A stretch of DNA of 64,000 nt, from the NCBI GenBank assembly GCA_030407005.1, contig JAUDYN010000007.1, positions 3,470,864-3,534,863 of the forward strand, given 5' to 3'. The notes under the pieces were generated by a model that had not been told where the DNA came from, searched no databases, and saw nothing but the letters and a program-made list of their open reading frames with translations. This document shows, one piece after another, positions 10,650-24,230 of this stretch. A program made the position numbers and the translations under genes. This DNA is from Desarmillaria ectypa (Eukaryota; Basidiomycota; Agaricomycetes; Agaricales; Physalacriaceae). How positions within the stretch are numbered: the first letter of the stretch is position 1; the number at the start of each line of letters is the position of its first letter.

Positions 10650-13600
10650 TTGTGTCGGTATACATGATTATCGTCTCACTGGTTATATACCCAACTCAAC
10701 TCAGACCGATATCGTAGCTGAGACGTGATTTCATAAAATTAAGAAGTCTTCGAACGGGAGTGATCAAAGGCAGCATGACCTGAAGAAAGAGAGAGAACAG
10801 GTAAAGCTGGGTCCATCAACTCGTAATATGATGCTGGTTTGGGCGGTTTTGGAAGTAAAAGGCCCAGTCAGATTCGCAAAGATGGCACGGCAGACTTTAT
10901 GTCTGATTCCAGTGTGGCCTGTAGACCCGATCTACGCAACCATATAAATAAGAAAATGCTCGAGTCAATAAGAGATCACTCTCTACCCCTTTTAATACCA
11001 CGCACAATCTGACGATATGAACCAACGGGAAGGCTGTTGCAGGGAACGAGGCTAGGAAAAGGCAGAGAGAGGGAAGAAGGAATAAGAGAGAGAGAGAAGC
11101 TCAGACACAGACACGAACACGCAGATGATTGTTAGATTGTACAGTACTGCAGAGCTGCATAATCATATTTGTACCTATTGACTATGGATGACTTCGGCAT
11201 ATCGCAACAAAGGCACGCACCATTTAGCTCGGATCTTCCTAGCTGAACTGCCCTGTCGATAAAGCAAAGAGTGAAGTTAATCCGCACGAAACTGAGATAT
11301 GACATATTCTTCATCGATATCAGCTATACCAGATGACATCGCTCATTTGGCACACCTTGTAATAAATCACCTGTCAATATCGAACTGAGAGGATGCCTAT
11401 CACTTGAAAAATGTTAGAGCCAAGATGAAAGTTGGGGATACGCTGTAGTACAGCCTCTGGATCGACATCCATCAGCCCAGGCGAGACAGGATGACGGCTA
11501 CGAGGTTAGGACTCTCAGAATGTTCAAAAGTTTCTGGGCTAATGGCGAAGCCGTACCTCGAAGAGACATCGGCTCAAGATCCTGCCTTGGAGATGATACT
11601 CTCGAAAGACGACCGTTAATTGGGGTGGTGGATTCCGCAGTATAACAGCGTCAGATGAGTTACGGAGAGCCTAGCCGTCATCTCCAAGACTTCGTAACAT
11701 TTCCTAACCGTCGCCGTGCTGATTCTTCTGGACATTAGAGCTGGGGCTGAAAGGTATAGTCGTGTGTAGACTGTTGAACCTAGAAGACTCGACAAAGCAG
11801 TTCTTCCTAGACTCACAATTGGAACGAAGTGTTAATCAAAGATCAACGATAATAATGTAGTACTTACGAGCAAATGTTAGGCTAGGACTACACGAATTTG
11901 AATAACCGCATGCTATCATAGATGAAGAATCCGGAATACCCAGCCAGCGAAGGGAATAATAGGGCAGCAGTCAATTCCAAAGATTTGTTGCTTCTGGGAA
12001 CCGGCCCCAATAGAGCAGAACTATTACGGGGAGGAGAAGAATGGTGCGAAGACTCGAAAGGCGGAGGAACCACTATTTTGCGTTGATTCCCTATACCGAA
12101 TCCTGAATTCCTTACAGAATGGACTACCAGACTAAACTCCTTTTCGCCAAGAAATTACATAAACGTACTTCAGAACCAGTCCTCAGGCTAGGCGAGTACG
12201 AGTGGGTGGAAAAGGCTGGCTCATGCGCATCAACATTGTGAAGACTTTGGCGAAAGAGTTCAAATTGCCAGTTTGTTGCCAAAACCGATGGCCTTCAAGC
12301 GGTGAGAACGCCATTCTATCGGAAGATAGCCAGTACAGCCGATCCTTCACAAGTAGGACGCGAATCCATTCAAGAATTTTCGTAAAAGTCGAGTACGGAG
12401 CAGAGTATGAGCTATAGCGCATTGTATTCAAATGTCTGAACAGTTTGGGGTCATCTCTCCATTGAGATTCTTTGGTATTGGTCCTAGTTGTGGTCGTTGC
12501 TGTGATGAGCTGCGTCCTAGTGTAGACACGTGGAAGTATCATGGTACAATCGTTAACCCTGTAAAAATAAGGGATTTTGTCAGTTTAGAACATCGACTAT
12601 GCTACCTATACGCCTACCGGAAATGTGCCCAAGTTTGAGCCATCTGGACAGTGCGCGCATACTCTACCGATAACTTATGCATTGCCCAGAATTGCATCCA
12701 CATGTAATGCTGGTCCTGAACCTCCAAAGAAATATCGTCTTCAAGCCACAGGGGCTCTCGGTTGTGATGTCGATAAGTGCTTCATATGTCGTCTACGCTA
12801 GAGACAAACCGTCAACAGAAGAAAGAAGCGCGAACAGTCACACGGGCCGATTTGCTTCAGAAGCAAACCAGATCAGATCACGTGATAGACACCTCGTGTA
12901 TTTCCACTCAATAGGCTCTCATACGGCATCCATTTGGAATAAAGGAGTGCAACCCGAGCCGGTAGTTCGTAAGTATTCAGGCTGTTGTGATTTTAAACTT
13001 CAAGCATGTGCCGGAAGATTCCCGAACCTTCGGTATCATCAATTTGGCACGATACTAGGATATAATGATATAATTAGGTACTTTAGTAGAACATTCTAGA
13101 TACATTCTGCAGTATTTAAGGAGCTCGTCTCGAGCTCTAGTAGCTAACAATTTAGTATTCTCTACTCAGCAAGCCTCCCACTGCAATAAGTACAACACAG
13201 GCAGTGCAAAAAAATCTCTTGTCAATCTTGACCGAGACACACCGTAGGGAATTGAAGCACTGAAGGCGTAATTAAAGCAGGAATGGTAACAGTTTCATCA
13301 TTTGATAATGAAAAATCAGCATTATCTTGAGCAAAGACGTGTTCTCAAACTAGGATTAGACTTGGCAACAAAGGGGTGAAGCAAGAACCCACAAAGGTTT
13401 TTCAACTTGAAAAGCGGAGAACCTGGATTTAAAACTGGTTATGGAAATCTATACATCTGTGGAGAGTGCACTGTATAAAGGAAGAACTAAAGAGCCCGAA
13501 TAGAGATCACTGTGTAGCACAAAAGTGAGAGTTTGGTCTAGGAAATTTTATGCACCGGCAAGGGATTCGAACCCTTTACACCTGATGGATACTATGATCT

Positions 13601-15800
13601 TCATTTTCGTCATTGATACACGATGTACTGATCTCTGTCGTCTTTTAATCTCGACACCGTGGGATGTAACAACGTATTCAAGACTATTGTCTGAACTCGT
13701 AACCTAATACCCCCCCCCCTAACTATCGGCTGATTTTCTTGAAAGAAGGGCAAACACTTCAGGAGACTTAGAAAAGACAAAAATTTTGGAGGTCCCTAAG
13801 TAAAGGGTAGTGGCGAATACCACACTGAATGAATATCGCGTACCCTTTCCTCGATGAATATGAAAGTAAAATGACGGTTTGTCCATACAGTGGTTATCGA
13901 ATATCTTCCTACTAGCGAATTCCTGAATATGTGACTGTGGGAAACAAAACTGGCAACGAAGATGGTTAGGGAGTTTCAACGTTTTTCTTCCGAATTACGG
14001 GGTCTTACCCCTCTGCGGAAAGTCCCTAAATTACTGGATGTTTAATGGGCCGCCCTAGACTTCTAGTGTCTATGGTAATGAATGGAGTCAAACTTCAAGC
14101 CAAAACAAATTCCATTTATCCTCATAGCTCCAATCCCACGTCCGACCGGGAATCGAAACCAGGTTTCGCGCACAGTCGCAAGTAGGCGCATGTCGCAATT
14201 TAACGATTGGGTGTCTTTACATTTAAGACCCTTTTTTAGTCAGTTTCTTTCCCACTGTCCGACCCGGTATTAGGAGCTGTCTAACATGGTGAGAGAACGA
14301 TTCGTATTTACCACATTATTTATATAAACAAAGCTGTACTGAGATGTCAGTGAATGCTAGAATTATTCAAGTGAAAATGAAGACGCACGAATACTGTATT
14401 TCTTTTCTCATAACTTCGAGAATATAACGTCAGAAACTATACAGAGCTGATGATATGCATTCTCATCTTGCTGTTGCCCAGATATGCAGTGTTATCCTTC
14501 AAAATCAGTGGCGATGTCGCAGTACGCGTTGCCGTGCTCGTGGAATTGACGCCACGAGATGCATTGACGTGTCTTTCCTTTTCAGGTTCCTTGTCCTTTC
14601 CTTCTTTTTTTCATAACTATATACTGCTTTTCCCTTACCTCCCGTCTTACAGGTTAATTTATCTTCCCTACGCCACACTTTGGGCATCACTGCTCAAATG
14701 ATGTCAAGTTCAAATTCTCAATGCGAACAATGATACATAGATCAAGGCACTGACTCACATTGTAAGGGGTGGCCCTCTTCAAGGACAACCGAGATACACT
14801 GAACAAGGGAACGCTACGATTAGTCTAGGTCGCGATGTCGTTTTTCCAGTCCTATTATTCCTTTTTTTATGCTTAGAGTTTGCAGTTGAATTCCTTATGT
14901 GTTCTTATTTCCATCTTCAAACTGACCCATCTACCCCTACTGTACACACTGGACACGAGGACGAGACTGCGACGGCCATAACCACCTCGGACTGCGCTGA
15001 GGATCGAGATGATGATGGATAGACGACCCGTTTATCCACGCTGAGGGCGGCAGCGTACTCTCCCTATACGAAGTTGCGCTAATCCTGGGTGGAGTGGTTG
15101 CTCAATGCTGAGGCCTAGCTATGGACTTTCCTTTTCCCAATGGACTATTACCTTATTCTTCTTTCCTAGTTACATATTATCGGGTGTCATAGTGGGGCCC
15201 AAGCAACGCACAAGTCAAGCCGTACCTGGGGAGATAGACCTCGCTTTTACCCAATACTAAGGAGTTTCGAGTACTGAGTTCAGAGCACCGATATTCCGAT
15301 GAGCTCTCTTATTCCGGACATAGTTGGGAAATTTTTCATGAGACGTGCACAGAAGCAGGATGCATCTAGCTCCTATGGCCAGAATGAAACCTGGTGATGC
15401 ATGTGTGGAAGACGAGTCATACTGAAGAACATAGCAAATCGAAATCATATTCACCATGAAATTACATGAAGAGACCAGCGGAGAGATGTCATAACAAGCT
15501 TCCCCAGGCGTAGAAAACCTAGGGCATAGGGAAGAAACTTGGCTGGTGAAACACGATCATGATCAAGAGCTGCGCCGCGCCGCGCCGACAAGATGCTTCA
15601 TAACCTTACATTCCCTACTCAGGTAATATGCTGTGACCCATATATATGGGACAACAACGATAATTCTTTAGTGCGTTATTTCACAGATAGATAGCGAGTT
15701 TTCAAATGCTCACACTCACTCCCCAGTTCTGGCTATATTCAAAACCGGCATCTAGGCAATGTTCCCGAACGCTCTAGCCACAGGAATACAAAGCAATAAT
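10650..15800. other. Long region without a recognisable gene
   Basis: About 5 kb with only scattered frames of 60-140 codons, none with a motif I recognise. The longest (12183-12542 minus and 12677-13099 plus) lack signal peptides, domain motifs or plausible exon partners. Simple-sequence features include a GA-rich tract near 11060-11105, a run of C at about 13710-13720 and a short GCGCC repeat near 15570. Strongly decayed intergenic DNA is the most likely reading. Confidence 0.35.
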
Positions 15801-18337
15801 ACTCACCTGACTCCCTTTCTCGTCTCAAAATGCCCGCCTAATTTTCAAACGTCCGGCTCGGCTCCAAAAATGGTCACTTGCCACATAGAGCATCGGCTGT
15901 TCCTTGTCATAATTCGAAGACATTGAAATGGTGCTGAAAGCGTTAGTGTATATACATACCATGAGGAGACCCTAGGCCCGCATTAACAATCGTCCCGAGA
16001 GGCTAGCACACGTCCAATGCCACTGCATCATTGATGAAAGCATGATACTTACCAATATCGAATCCTGTTTTCCTTGGGCATCCATAAAAAGACCGCAATA
16101 AGTATAAAAGTGGTTACAAGAGAAGCTATATTAAGGAACGGTTTTGGTTGAATAGAAAGGAGGGAGGGGAAGATCATGGTAAGAAAGAAAAGACGGAGGC
16201 CATCAGTCTCCCAGATCAGAATCAATAGATGTAAACAGTGCCGCGTCCCCCCGATACCCATTAGACTGAATACGTCCATGAAGACAGAACGCTTTAGTCC
16301 AGCAGCCATGTATTCACTCTTGTGTTCCGTTGTTAGTTGATTTTTGGTCTGTTCAATTGTTGTCTTTTGGAATTTGAGAGTTAAGCCGAGATGATGGCAA
16401 TCCGGCATCATGCCAAACTTGCTGATGAAGGGAAAAGTATTAGGAAAAGTGTAGAAGATTCTAGTAAATCAGCATTTAGTATATAAGTAGGCACAGTACT
16501 GTACATCTGCACGCGTTTGCAGAGCTCAGCCAAGGGCAATGCTATTGGCCCGACAACGCGCATGTATTGACTGGGAACGAACTGATCCCCGGTTTTATAA
16601 CACTGTCGAAGCAGGGATTATTCCTAATACTTATTTCAGCTCGATCAAAAACGACCCACAATTACGAATGTTGTATTCTTATCAGGTTCTCATATATTTT
16701 TCATGGTACTAAATACAAACACTAACTTAATTGACTCCGAATTCATTTCATTGTGCCTATCCTTTTTTCTGCTTCTACAACGCTCGGAGCATGGAGTGAT
16801 CTCTCTAGTCATCAATGCCTCACAAGTGGGTTACCAAAGGAACCAATATCGAAAGGTAATGTACGAAGCCACATGGGTTTGAGCCTCTGTTAGCCCGTAC
16901 CAAAAGGAATACTCCAGAACATTTTCCATACTCCAACACATACGAATGCCATCAAATCCTAGAACTGGTTATTTTCATACACATACAATTTCCGGTCCAG
17001 GAAGGATTTAATCCTAAAGGGATGTTGTTTAACTTGCCATATGCTGTAGGACAAGCAGTGGATAGATCTAATCCATTGCACTCGCGCCTTATATCCATAC
17101 TTTACTCCTGCTGCAGGTCTAACGCGATTTTATGTGGGGAAGAAATTTGTGCCGACAACAGTGGGAAGAGGAATCACATTGTGCTTTATCCAACTAGCGA
17201 AGTAACACATTACCAGTTTTAAATTCAACGTGGATGTGTAACGTGAGTAGCACTCAGGAAGTCAGTTAACAACGTTCGGTGTCCTCCCTAGAGCCCCTGA
17301 CCAGAGAATAATTGCTCTTTTGATTTTCACAACCAGAACTAGGGTTCCACATCAACAAAGTGCTAAAATAGACGTCCTACAGCGAGATTTCCTTCGTATA
17401 ATAAGCATCATATGGTTTCCCATGTATATTCTCCGGATAGTTCAATTCCACATCATTAGAATAGACTCTAGAAACGCTAACTTAATCTGGTTTTAGTTTA
17501 GACAGCCGGAGGTTTCCTTCGCAATAAGTTGAGCAACTGATCATTGATCGCTGATTAAATGCGTGTTCTCCTTGTGTATTGTGGCTTAATAAGAATAATG
17601 TGTACCATTTTGAGCCAGGACCTCTCACCCATTCACCGTGCTTTACGGGTAGCATCTCGGATCATCACTCCGTAACCTGATTCGCGCCCCAAGGTCTAAT
17701 CCATCGGAGTCGCACAGCTTGCGGAACGAGCCGAAAATGAAACTATGGAGATTCTGGGCGTGATGATGTACTTGGCGGGTCTGTTTAAAATCGCAATCTA
17801 CCTAACTAAAAGCTATTGCAGGGTAACTTACAAATTCCCTACTATTCTTTATAAAATTTAGATATCAGCTTTGCTGTTCTGCTCCGGAACTGTTAACCTT
17901 TTACCTCCACAGTAATAGCTAAATTCTTATTAGTACTGGAATTTTAAACACTTAAGCAAATTAATATTTTTTATACTCTAATTTTTTATATTAACAAAGA
18001 TTTTTAAAAGAATGTTCATAATTTCATGTAAAGCTCTACCATTCATCCACAATCAACTATCCATTAACTATTATCAAAGACTACCATATCATAAGCTTTT
18101 CGTGAATAGATAAGGCTCTTACTTCTCTTCATTTTGCACTCGCAGTTGATTATATTAACAAGACGACAGCTTTTCGCCACGGTACCCACTCCGTGTGGCG
18201 AAGAAGGCTCCCAAAATAATGATTCAGGACCGAACCGAAATAATATACGGAAAACATGAACTGGTCTGTTAATCGCGAAGTTGCAGCTCCAAATGTAGTC
18301 ACCACTGGTATGCTTTTCCAGTACCTTGCACAATTGA
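15801..18337. other. Repeat-derived, strongly decayed region
   Basis: No gene supported. Parts resemble modules further right. About 17620-17780 resembles about 36640-36800 (shared GATTCGC, TCTCGGATC and ATTCTGGGC blocks). About 16140-16240 shares order and short blocks with 20520-20580 and 26680-26720. This marks the left fringe of the repeat mosaic that continues to 38 kb. Confidence 0.4.
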
Positions 18338-18342
18338 GAAAC

Positions 18343-18798
18343 TGTTATGGATATCAGTCAGGTAACATTAGTCAACAGTCACCGACCACTTACTGTACCA
18401 ATTATCACGAATATTATAGAATTTTCCTTCTTTTTCTTTTCTTTCTTTTTCCTTCTTTTTCCTCCTTCTACCTTCTTCGATACTCTTCCAGTATATTCTT
18501 GTGACTATTATCTTCCAGAACCTTCACTCAAGTACAATATATATTCGAGTATCGTAGTACGCCCAAAGGATATCTAATTTTTACTTCTTGAACTCCACGA
18601 CCTAGTGTGAACCTAAGTGAAGGAGGTCGGTTACGCCAAGCGCTTTTCGGATCTTCTTAGCTACGCCTAGCGCTTGCTAAACTCTCGGTCGGAGCCTTCT
18701 TGGTAAAACGGAACTCATTATTCTACATTCGCTTTCGGCATAGTCCTTGAACTAGTACTAAAGGATCGTACTTAGTCAAATTAGCCGGATTCCTAACA
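18343..18798 (-). mobile_element. Solo LTR, copy 3, diverged (456 bp), minus orientation, GAAAC target duplication
   Basis: Read on the minus strand it begins TGTTAGGAATCCGGC and ends GATATCCATAACA, matching both ends of the LTRs at 7822 and 29526. GAAAC at 18338-18342 is repeated at 18799-18803, a perfect 5-bp target duplication. It keeps two AGCGCT-core motifs (about 18635 and 18670), followed by a region corresponding to the TTCACAC...GTGGA segment of the other copies. It also carries a pyrimidine-rich tract (18421-18480 on the plus strand) that they lack. It is shorter and much more diverged, so it is an older or subfamily insertion. Confidence 0.87.
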
Positions 18799-19005
18799 GA
18801 AACTGTAGTACCGATGCGGAAGAACGTGCCTGATGAGAGAGAGAAAGGACATGAAGAATTATAGGATAATTGAGGGGGTAGACAATAGCTGATGAGTCTA
18901 AGCGCTATGAACATAGAACACGGATTTCCCTACGGGATTCTGATAACGTCATTTCGGGAGCCAGTGATTGTGCCTAAGAAATAGAATCCTCGGCTGTGTA
19001 TAATT

Positions 19006-22000
19006 AGCGTTGATCCGAAGATGTTACAGAAGGTGGTTCCGGAGTATGATACCACGGAGGCGAGCATGAGGGGCAGAGCAGGAGATCGACTGCAGGCGAC
19101 ATGAGAGAGAAAGAAAAAAAAAGTGGCGGTGAAAGATCACTGTGCGCAACGGCAACGATTATCCGTACAGCCACTTTCAAAGCCCAAGTCATTATTTTTA
19201 GATGTCGTATGTTTCGTATCCTTGACCCGCAAAATGACGATAGTCGACCAATTTAACAGAAAATGATATGCAGATATAGTCTAGGTAGAATGAGCGTGCC
19301 CACCGCAAAGATACTCAGGTGACAAAGGCAATTCATCGTAAAAGATTTCGGAGATTAGCGGAATAGAAGCATGAGTTGCGTGTAGTGTCTACGGATTTAA
19401 GAATGAATGGGTAAGACGTCCGCCTTGGGAAGATGGAGAACTGGAGAACCAAGCTCGATGCCTAGGAACGTAAGTTACCAACTGGGCAAAACCAAGCACA
19501 AGAGACTCTCGATATTCGGTGCAAGTCCTCCCATTATCCATTGACCGGATCTTGAAGCCCTCACATCCAAGAAACGTGTATCTAAGATCGAAACCAAAAA
19601 ACGAGGCAAAAAACACGTGTTATTCTCCAAAATCGTTCAATTTGAAGATATCCTACTCGAACTGAACAATTACGCAAAGGCCAAGAACATAATAAAGGTA
19701 TCACATCACGCACCTGTACATCGTACCAAGGACGGAGAACTGAAGGGCATGGAGAAGAAGCTTGCCTGGAGAAAGACGATCTTCAAAGTTGAGGTATGCC
19801 ACATTTGTCGATATTCAGACCACATTTAGTGGAAAAATACCCTTAAACATATAGTGACTGATAGAGAATGAAGTTTCTTGACTAAATCCCCTTGAATGTC
19901 ATGCTTTAGCAGGGCATTTGAACCGCGCAATGATATAAACTGGCATCATGTGAGAAGGATATCACCGACAAGGAGTAATGGTGATGTTGCGGTTAATATT
20001 GGGAGACACCTAGTCGTAGCCGACGATTTCTTCATAAGGACAGGAAACTAACAGAAGGTTTTACGATCATTAGTAGAGGAACAGGGCAAGTTCGAGGTTT
20101 CGTCCCAAAGAACTAAGATATATCTCGTTATAACCCAGAAACATGAACCATACGCAAAAAAGGCGCGTATTCTCACCACCAGTATTAAAAATGACAATAC
20201 TCATCAGAAGTTTAACGATCCAGGGTCATAGAGCATCTACCTTTCCCTTTCCTAGTTGGGTGACATTCAAACGGTATCTCAGGTGTCAGAGGGTATCCGC
20301 ACGGAGTATCATGAGGAGTGCAGCCCAACGTTAACTGCTATTACTGTCATGTTTAGAATTCTTCCTACCAGCACAAAGTAAAGTGCTACTCACCGATCTC
20401 TATTCTCCTCCCCACCTGGTTCTGGTTCTAGGCAGACGGGAAACCAATATGATGACAGGAAAGCTGCTGTAGAAGACAATGAATATATGCCAAAATGTTT
20501 TTCGCTAAATAGTACAAAGGGAGAGAATGGTGGTAGAAGGTTGAATGAGAGCCTAGGCGCCGATCAATAGGTACAAACAGCGCGGACTGGTCATTCCTTC
20601 CCAGTCCCAGCTTTGCATTTCGTTAGTTCGATTCCCGCCGAGGTACGAATCATCACCTCACCCCAAAGCTAACATCATGAAATAAGGGTTCAAAGCTGGA
20701 ATCTACCATTCATCAGGGAAACTCATACATTTCTGATGGTACTTACCCGGTAACAGAAACCTCCCCAGCCTTTTCTTCAATAGTAGCTTCTCCTCTTTCT
20801 AGATGACTAGCATTGAAGCCTGTCTATGATAACTACATTATTGGAAGTTATCGTTCACGAGGAACATTCTAGGTACTCCATTGCCATATGCATTCAGTCA
20901 TGTAGCGGGTAGTCTCACGTCGTTACAGTGCTTGCGGTAGGTCTAACCTGAGAAGGAAAATTGCTTATGATAGCTGGAAGAGCATTAAATCCTCTTTTAT
21001 CCTAGCGAAACACTCGCAGTTTGGACCGGAGCGTGAGACTAGAATTAAGAGGCATTTTTTAGTTATCCTTGGTGATAAGGTATGCATATTGAGCATGATT
21101 CTGCAGAAGCGACGGGATCATTCCATCGCATCAATAGTGACTTGTGCGTATACTGAAGAGGATACAAGAGGTATCCATTAATACTCAAAAAGACAAGGGT
21201 TCTAGAATTTCTTGTCGCTCAGCAAGGTGTATTAGAAGATTTTCGTCATATTGTCAGTGACTTGGAGAGCCTGCAAAAGTCACGGAGTGTTGAAGTATGG
21301 TGTGCCATTGCATTATGCCATAAGTGGCCCATTTCTGGAGTATATTTCCCGGTCAGCTCGATCGAGCGCCTTCAGAAAACGGTCGGGTTGCTCTGACTTG
21401 TTTCGTTTTGATCTCGTATTCGAACGCGTCGTTTCTACATTCTTGGCCATGGTGACCGGACGTTTTGCGGGGTCAACGTTGTGTTATCGACAGGAAAACC
21501 TATTCTCCTCGACTCAGAAGCAAATAATACCTTTACAAGTAGATCACGAAGAATAAAACGAAGGAGGTGCGTGTGAGACGTAGATAAGAAGGCTCACTGA
21601 CATGACGTGCGAGGGTCGCGAGGGTGAAGCAAGCACAATCATCCGAACAGCCACTTCCAGGGAAAGTCCGAGTATTTGAGAAGATGATTCAGGAATTATA
21701 TCAGCGGTGCCGTATAAAGAAAGGGAAGGACAAACAAGTTCTTACGGAAAGGACATGCTAATCGCAAGGATACTCGCCCCAATATTACACATGAAGGAGG
21801 CATATTTGTTGCTCTATACATGAGGCTCGCGGAAGATAACGGAGATTAGCGAGGAGTCCTAGCACCTGGTGCGATTTTAATTACCACTCCATGATCTTGC
21901 AGAATGAGGGCAATACAAGAGGGAGTCCGGTGAAATTAGCAGGGCGCCATGGTAAGACGAGAAAATAACCCCTCATGATCAGGCATGAAACCAGGTGTTG

Positions 22001-24230
22001 CTGGTTACTAGTTCCGGGACCGAAAAATACATTCACCCACAAATATACGCCGAAGGAAAGTCGAACCCCTACCGCTTGCTGAAGAGATGCCAAATTTTTT
22101 GAAACAGTGGAAGGCAAGCATGATAACCGTTTCACCATCGGCGTTTCTCAACGAGATTCTAGGGTAACAGGACTTGCTTCAGGCCGGTCTCCGGGAATTT
22201 TCAGCCGAAACATACGTGGCTTTGAGACAGAAAGTGTGAGAGAAGACGTAGTGAAATAACACCCTAAATGACGGCTTACCTTCCTCGCGGGACATGCGAT
22301 TCCGTCGTCTTGGAAACGACGGCAAACCCGCAGTGGAAGATATGGGTGAGCAACGACGCTTTCGGAATGAGAAGTTGACGAAGGTAAGGATGATCAGCTA
22401 TGGAGATAGATACAACCCAGGCAGGACCTTCACCCTGAAGCATATAGAGTATTTCGTTATGCTACAGATGGGAAAACACGCGGTAAGACTAACGCAATGT
22501 ATTCTGACCAGGAAACTCTGGGTGTCGCATGCCGATTCCACTATTTTTGGGTCCGTTCAATTTCCATCGAGGTTGTCACTCGTTCTAGTATTAGACGATG
22601 CTTAGAACGGTGGTGAAGGAGTTTCAGACACTGTTTATCGAAGAATGCTGGGCCGCCTTCGATCCCAAATATCGTTTACAATGCAGTCAAACAACCAGTT
22701 AAATAGCGTTGTGTCCTATTTTGGCATAATCAGAACCCCCGTATCCTAATGGAAGAGTGGAGTCTTCCATCTCACACGCAACACTCGTTCTTCCCCTCCG
22801 TTGACATTCATGTTAAGCCGGTCTGGAAAATCAGAACATGGCGGGGTAACACAATTCGCTGCACCAACAAAAGAAAACGGACTATGAAGAGTAAAGCTTT
22901 AGTCACCAAGGGAAGCGACGAAGGCCTTTGATTCTTGAACTAGACTCTAAGACAGTAAATACGAATTATTCAGTGAGATATCCAGAAGCACTCGCCCCTA
23001 ATACCCTCTCGAGGCTGCAAAACAGAGATTACCTTGCAACTAGGCCTCATGGAAAGAACAATGCGGAGACTGGACCGAGACGTCCATTCCAGCAGTGTGG
23101 AATATTTTTAGTAGGTTGACAGCGTCGATGTAGACTAGCTCATCACTCGCCGGGATGACGCGACAGAATAAAAAGTCGAAAAGTACTTCAAAAGCCGATG
23201 GGCTAAGAGTGCGGTACATCTCCTGCAAACAAGAATAAACGCCATTCACCGAAATTAGAAGCTCTCACGGATGAGGGCATGGACGTGATTAGTAAGTTTT
23301 TTGTCGCCATATGGTGGATAGGTTCGGTTTTCAGGCGGGTCTCTTCCTCGGTCCTGTGTGGGACTATCAATGGCGGTGATGTGATATAGTTCTTCTCGAG
23401 AAAGATTTTAGGAATAGCTATACTGGCTCACCGACAAAAACAAGTCCTCGGAGCGGAAACGTTAGCAAAGCCTCGATCGATGGAGTTTATACTCTGCACG
23501 GTATATGCTGCAGCCGGAAATAGACAAAAAGAACGGACCCACCATATATCCTGAATTCAACAATATATTCCAATGGGAAAGCCCACAAAAAATAGCGGGA
23601 ATAGCATTTCCGTTTGCGTACAGATGCTCATACGTTGAGGTGAAATTAAACATATTAGATGCGATTCAGCGGGTGGGGTAGGATTATGGGAAGAGGTAGT
23701 ATGTGCGATTATTAATAGCGGGGAGAGTCGTTGTCTCTATGGTCCTCATCGCGGATCTGATGCAGAAACAATTTAAAATCCAAAAAAGATCCAACGTTTC
23801 CCCGAAAGATGATCTCCCACCGTCCTTTTCTTGCTCCCTCGTGTCCCCTTTCCATATACTTTCCGCTCTGCTCCCCACTCTCGCCTCCTTCCTCTCATTC
23901 TCTGGAATCACCAGCATGAACGCCCCGCCAGCTTCGGATCAACATTAACCAATTCTACCCATCCCCATCTGATGATCTGACTTCTGAAGTGCAAGTCCGA
24001 ATTCTCGGAGAGTGTCTTCAAGGATTGCCTCCCCCCCTCTCCAACATTTCACCTTGGTCCTTCTCCCACTGGACTCGTCTTAACTGTGGAACGTACTGGA
24101 AATACGTAGCATATTCGAGCTGCGACCTCGCAACTAAGTTATCATTTCTGGCATGTTCTCTCCATCCACACATCTCGGCAGTGAGTCGTTATCTTGCCCT
24201 GTGCAGTGGGCTACCATTCCACAGTTGACT
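19006..24230 (+). repeat. Subtelomeric mosaic, unit 1 (about 5.2 kb)
   Basis: Its segments recur in the same order, with many substitutions, in 24584-30560: 19006-19410 with 24584-24980; 19870-20130 with 25270-25530; 20185-20680 with 26280-26830; 20800-21560 with 26950-28110; 21560-22145 with 28120-28692; 22685-22790 with 29040-29145; 23140-23520 with 30178-30560. The part 23520-24230 recurs at 32985-33930. A submodule ending GGAGATTAGCG occurs twice per unit (about 19006-19400 and 21560-21860). No intact coding gene is seen; the only functional-looking content is a tRNA gene at 22046. Confidence 0.8.
22046..22144 (-). tRNA. tRNA-Gly(UCC) with 27-nt intron, copy 1
   Basis: Read on the minus strand the sequence folds as a tRNA. 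The acceptor stem ACGCCGA/TCGGCGT is perfect. The D-stem is GTGA/TCAT, the anticodon stem CTTGC/GCAAG, the loop CTTCCAA (anticodon TCC), and the T-arm AGGGG-TTCGACT-TTCCT contains two G-U pairs. The discriminator is A. A 27-nt intron (22081-22107) sits after position 37, as in eukaryotic nuclear tRNA genes; the spliced length is 72 nt. The two G-U pairs beside the T-loop are a mild weakness, so expression is uncertain. Confidence 0.85.

Noticed and set aside
12677..13099. 140-codon plus-strand open frame as a gene
   Set aside because: No motif, signal peptide or splice partner; composition is not clearly coding.
13552..13640. Minus-strand T-arm-like AAGGG-TTCGAAT-CCCTT followed by GCCGGTGCA
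   Set aside because: The expected 5' acceptor strand (CACCGGC) is absent upstream on that strand.
16049..16411. 120-codon minus-strand frame with hydrophobic stretches as a membrane protein
   Set aside because: It overlaps sequence related to the repeat modules at 20.5 and 26.7 kb, where the frame is not kept.
20608..20650. GTTCGATTCCC B-box-like strings at about 20618, 24430, 31722 and 36518
   Set aside because: Some belong to the same repeat segment and none has a matching acceptor or anticodon arm; at best tRNA-derived relics.
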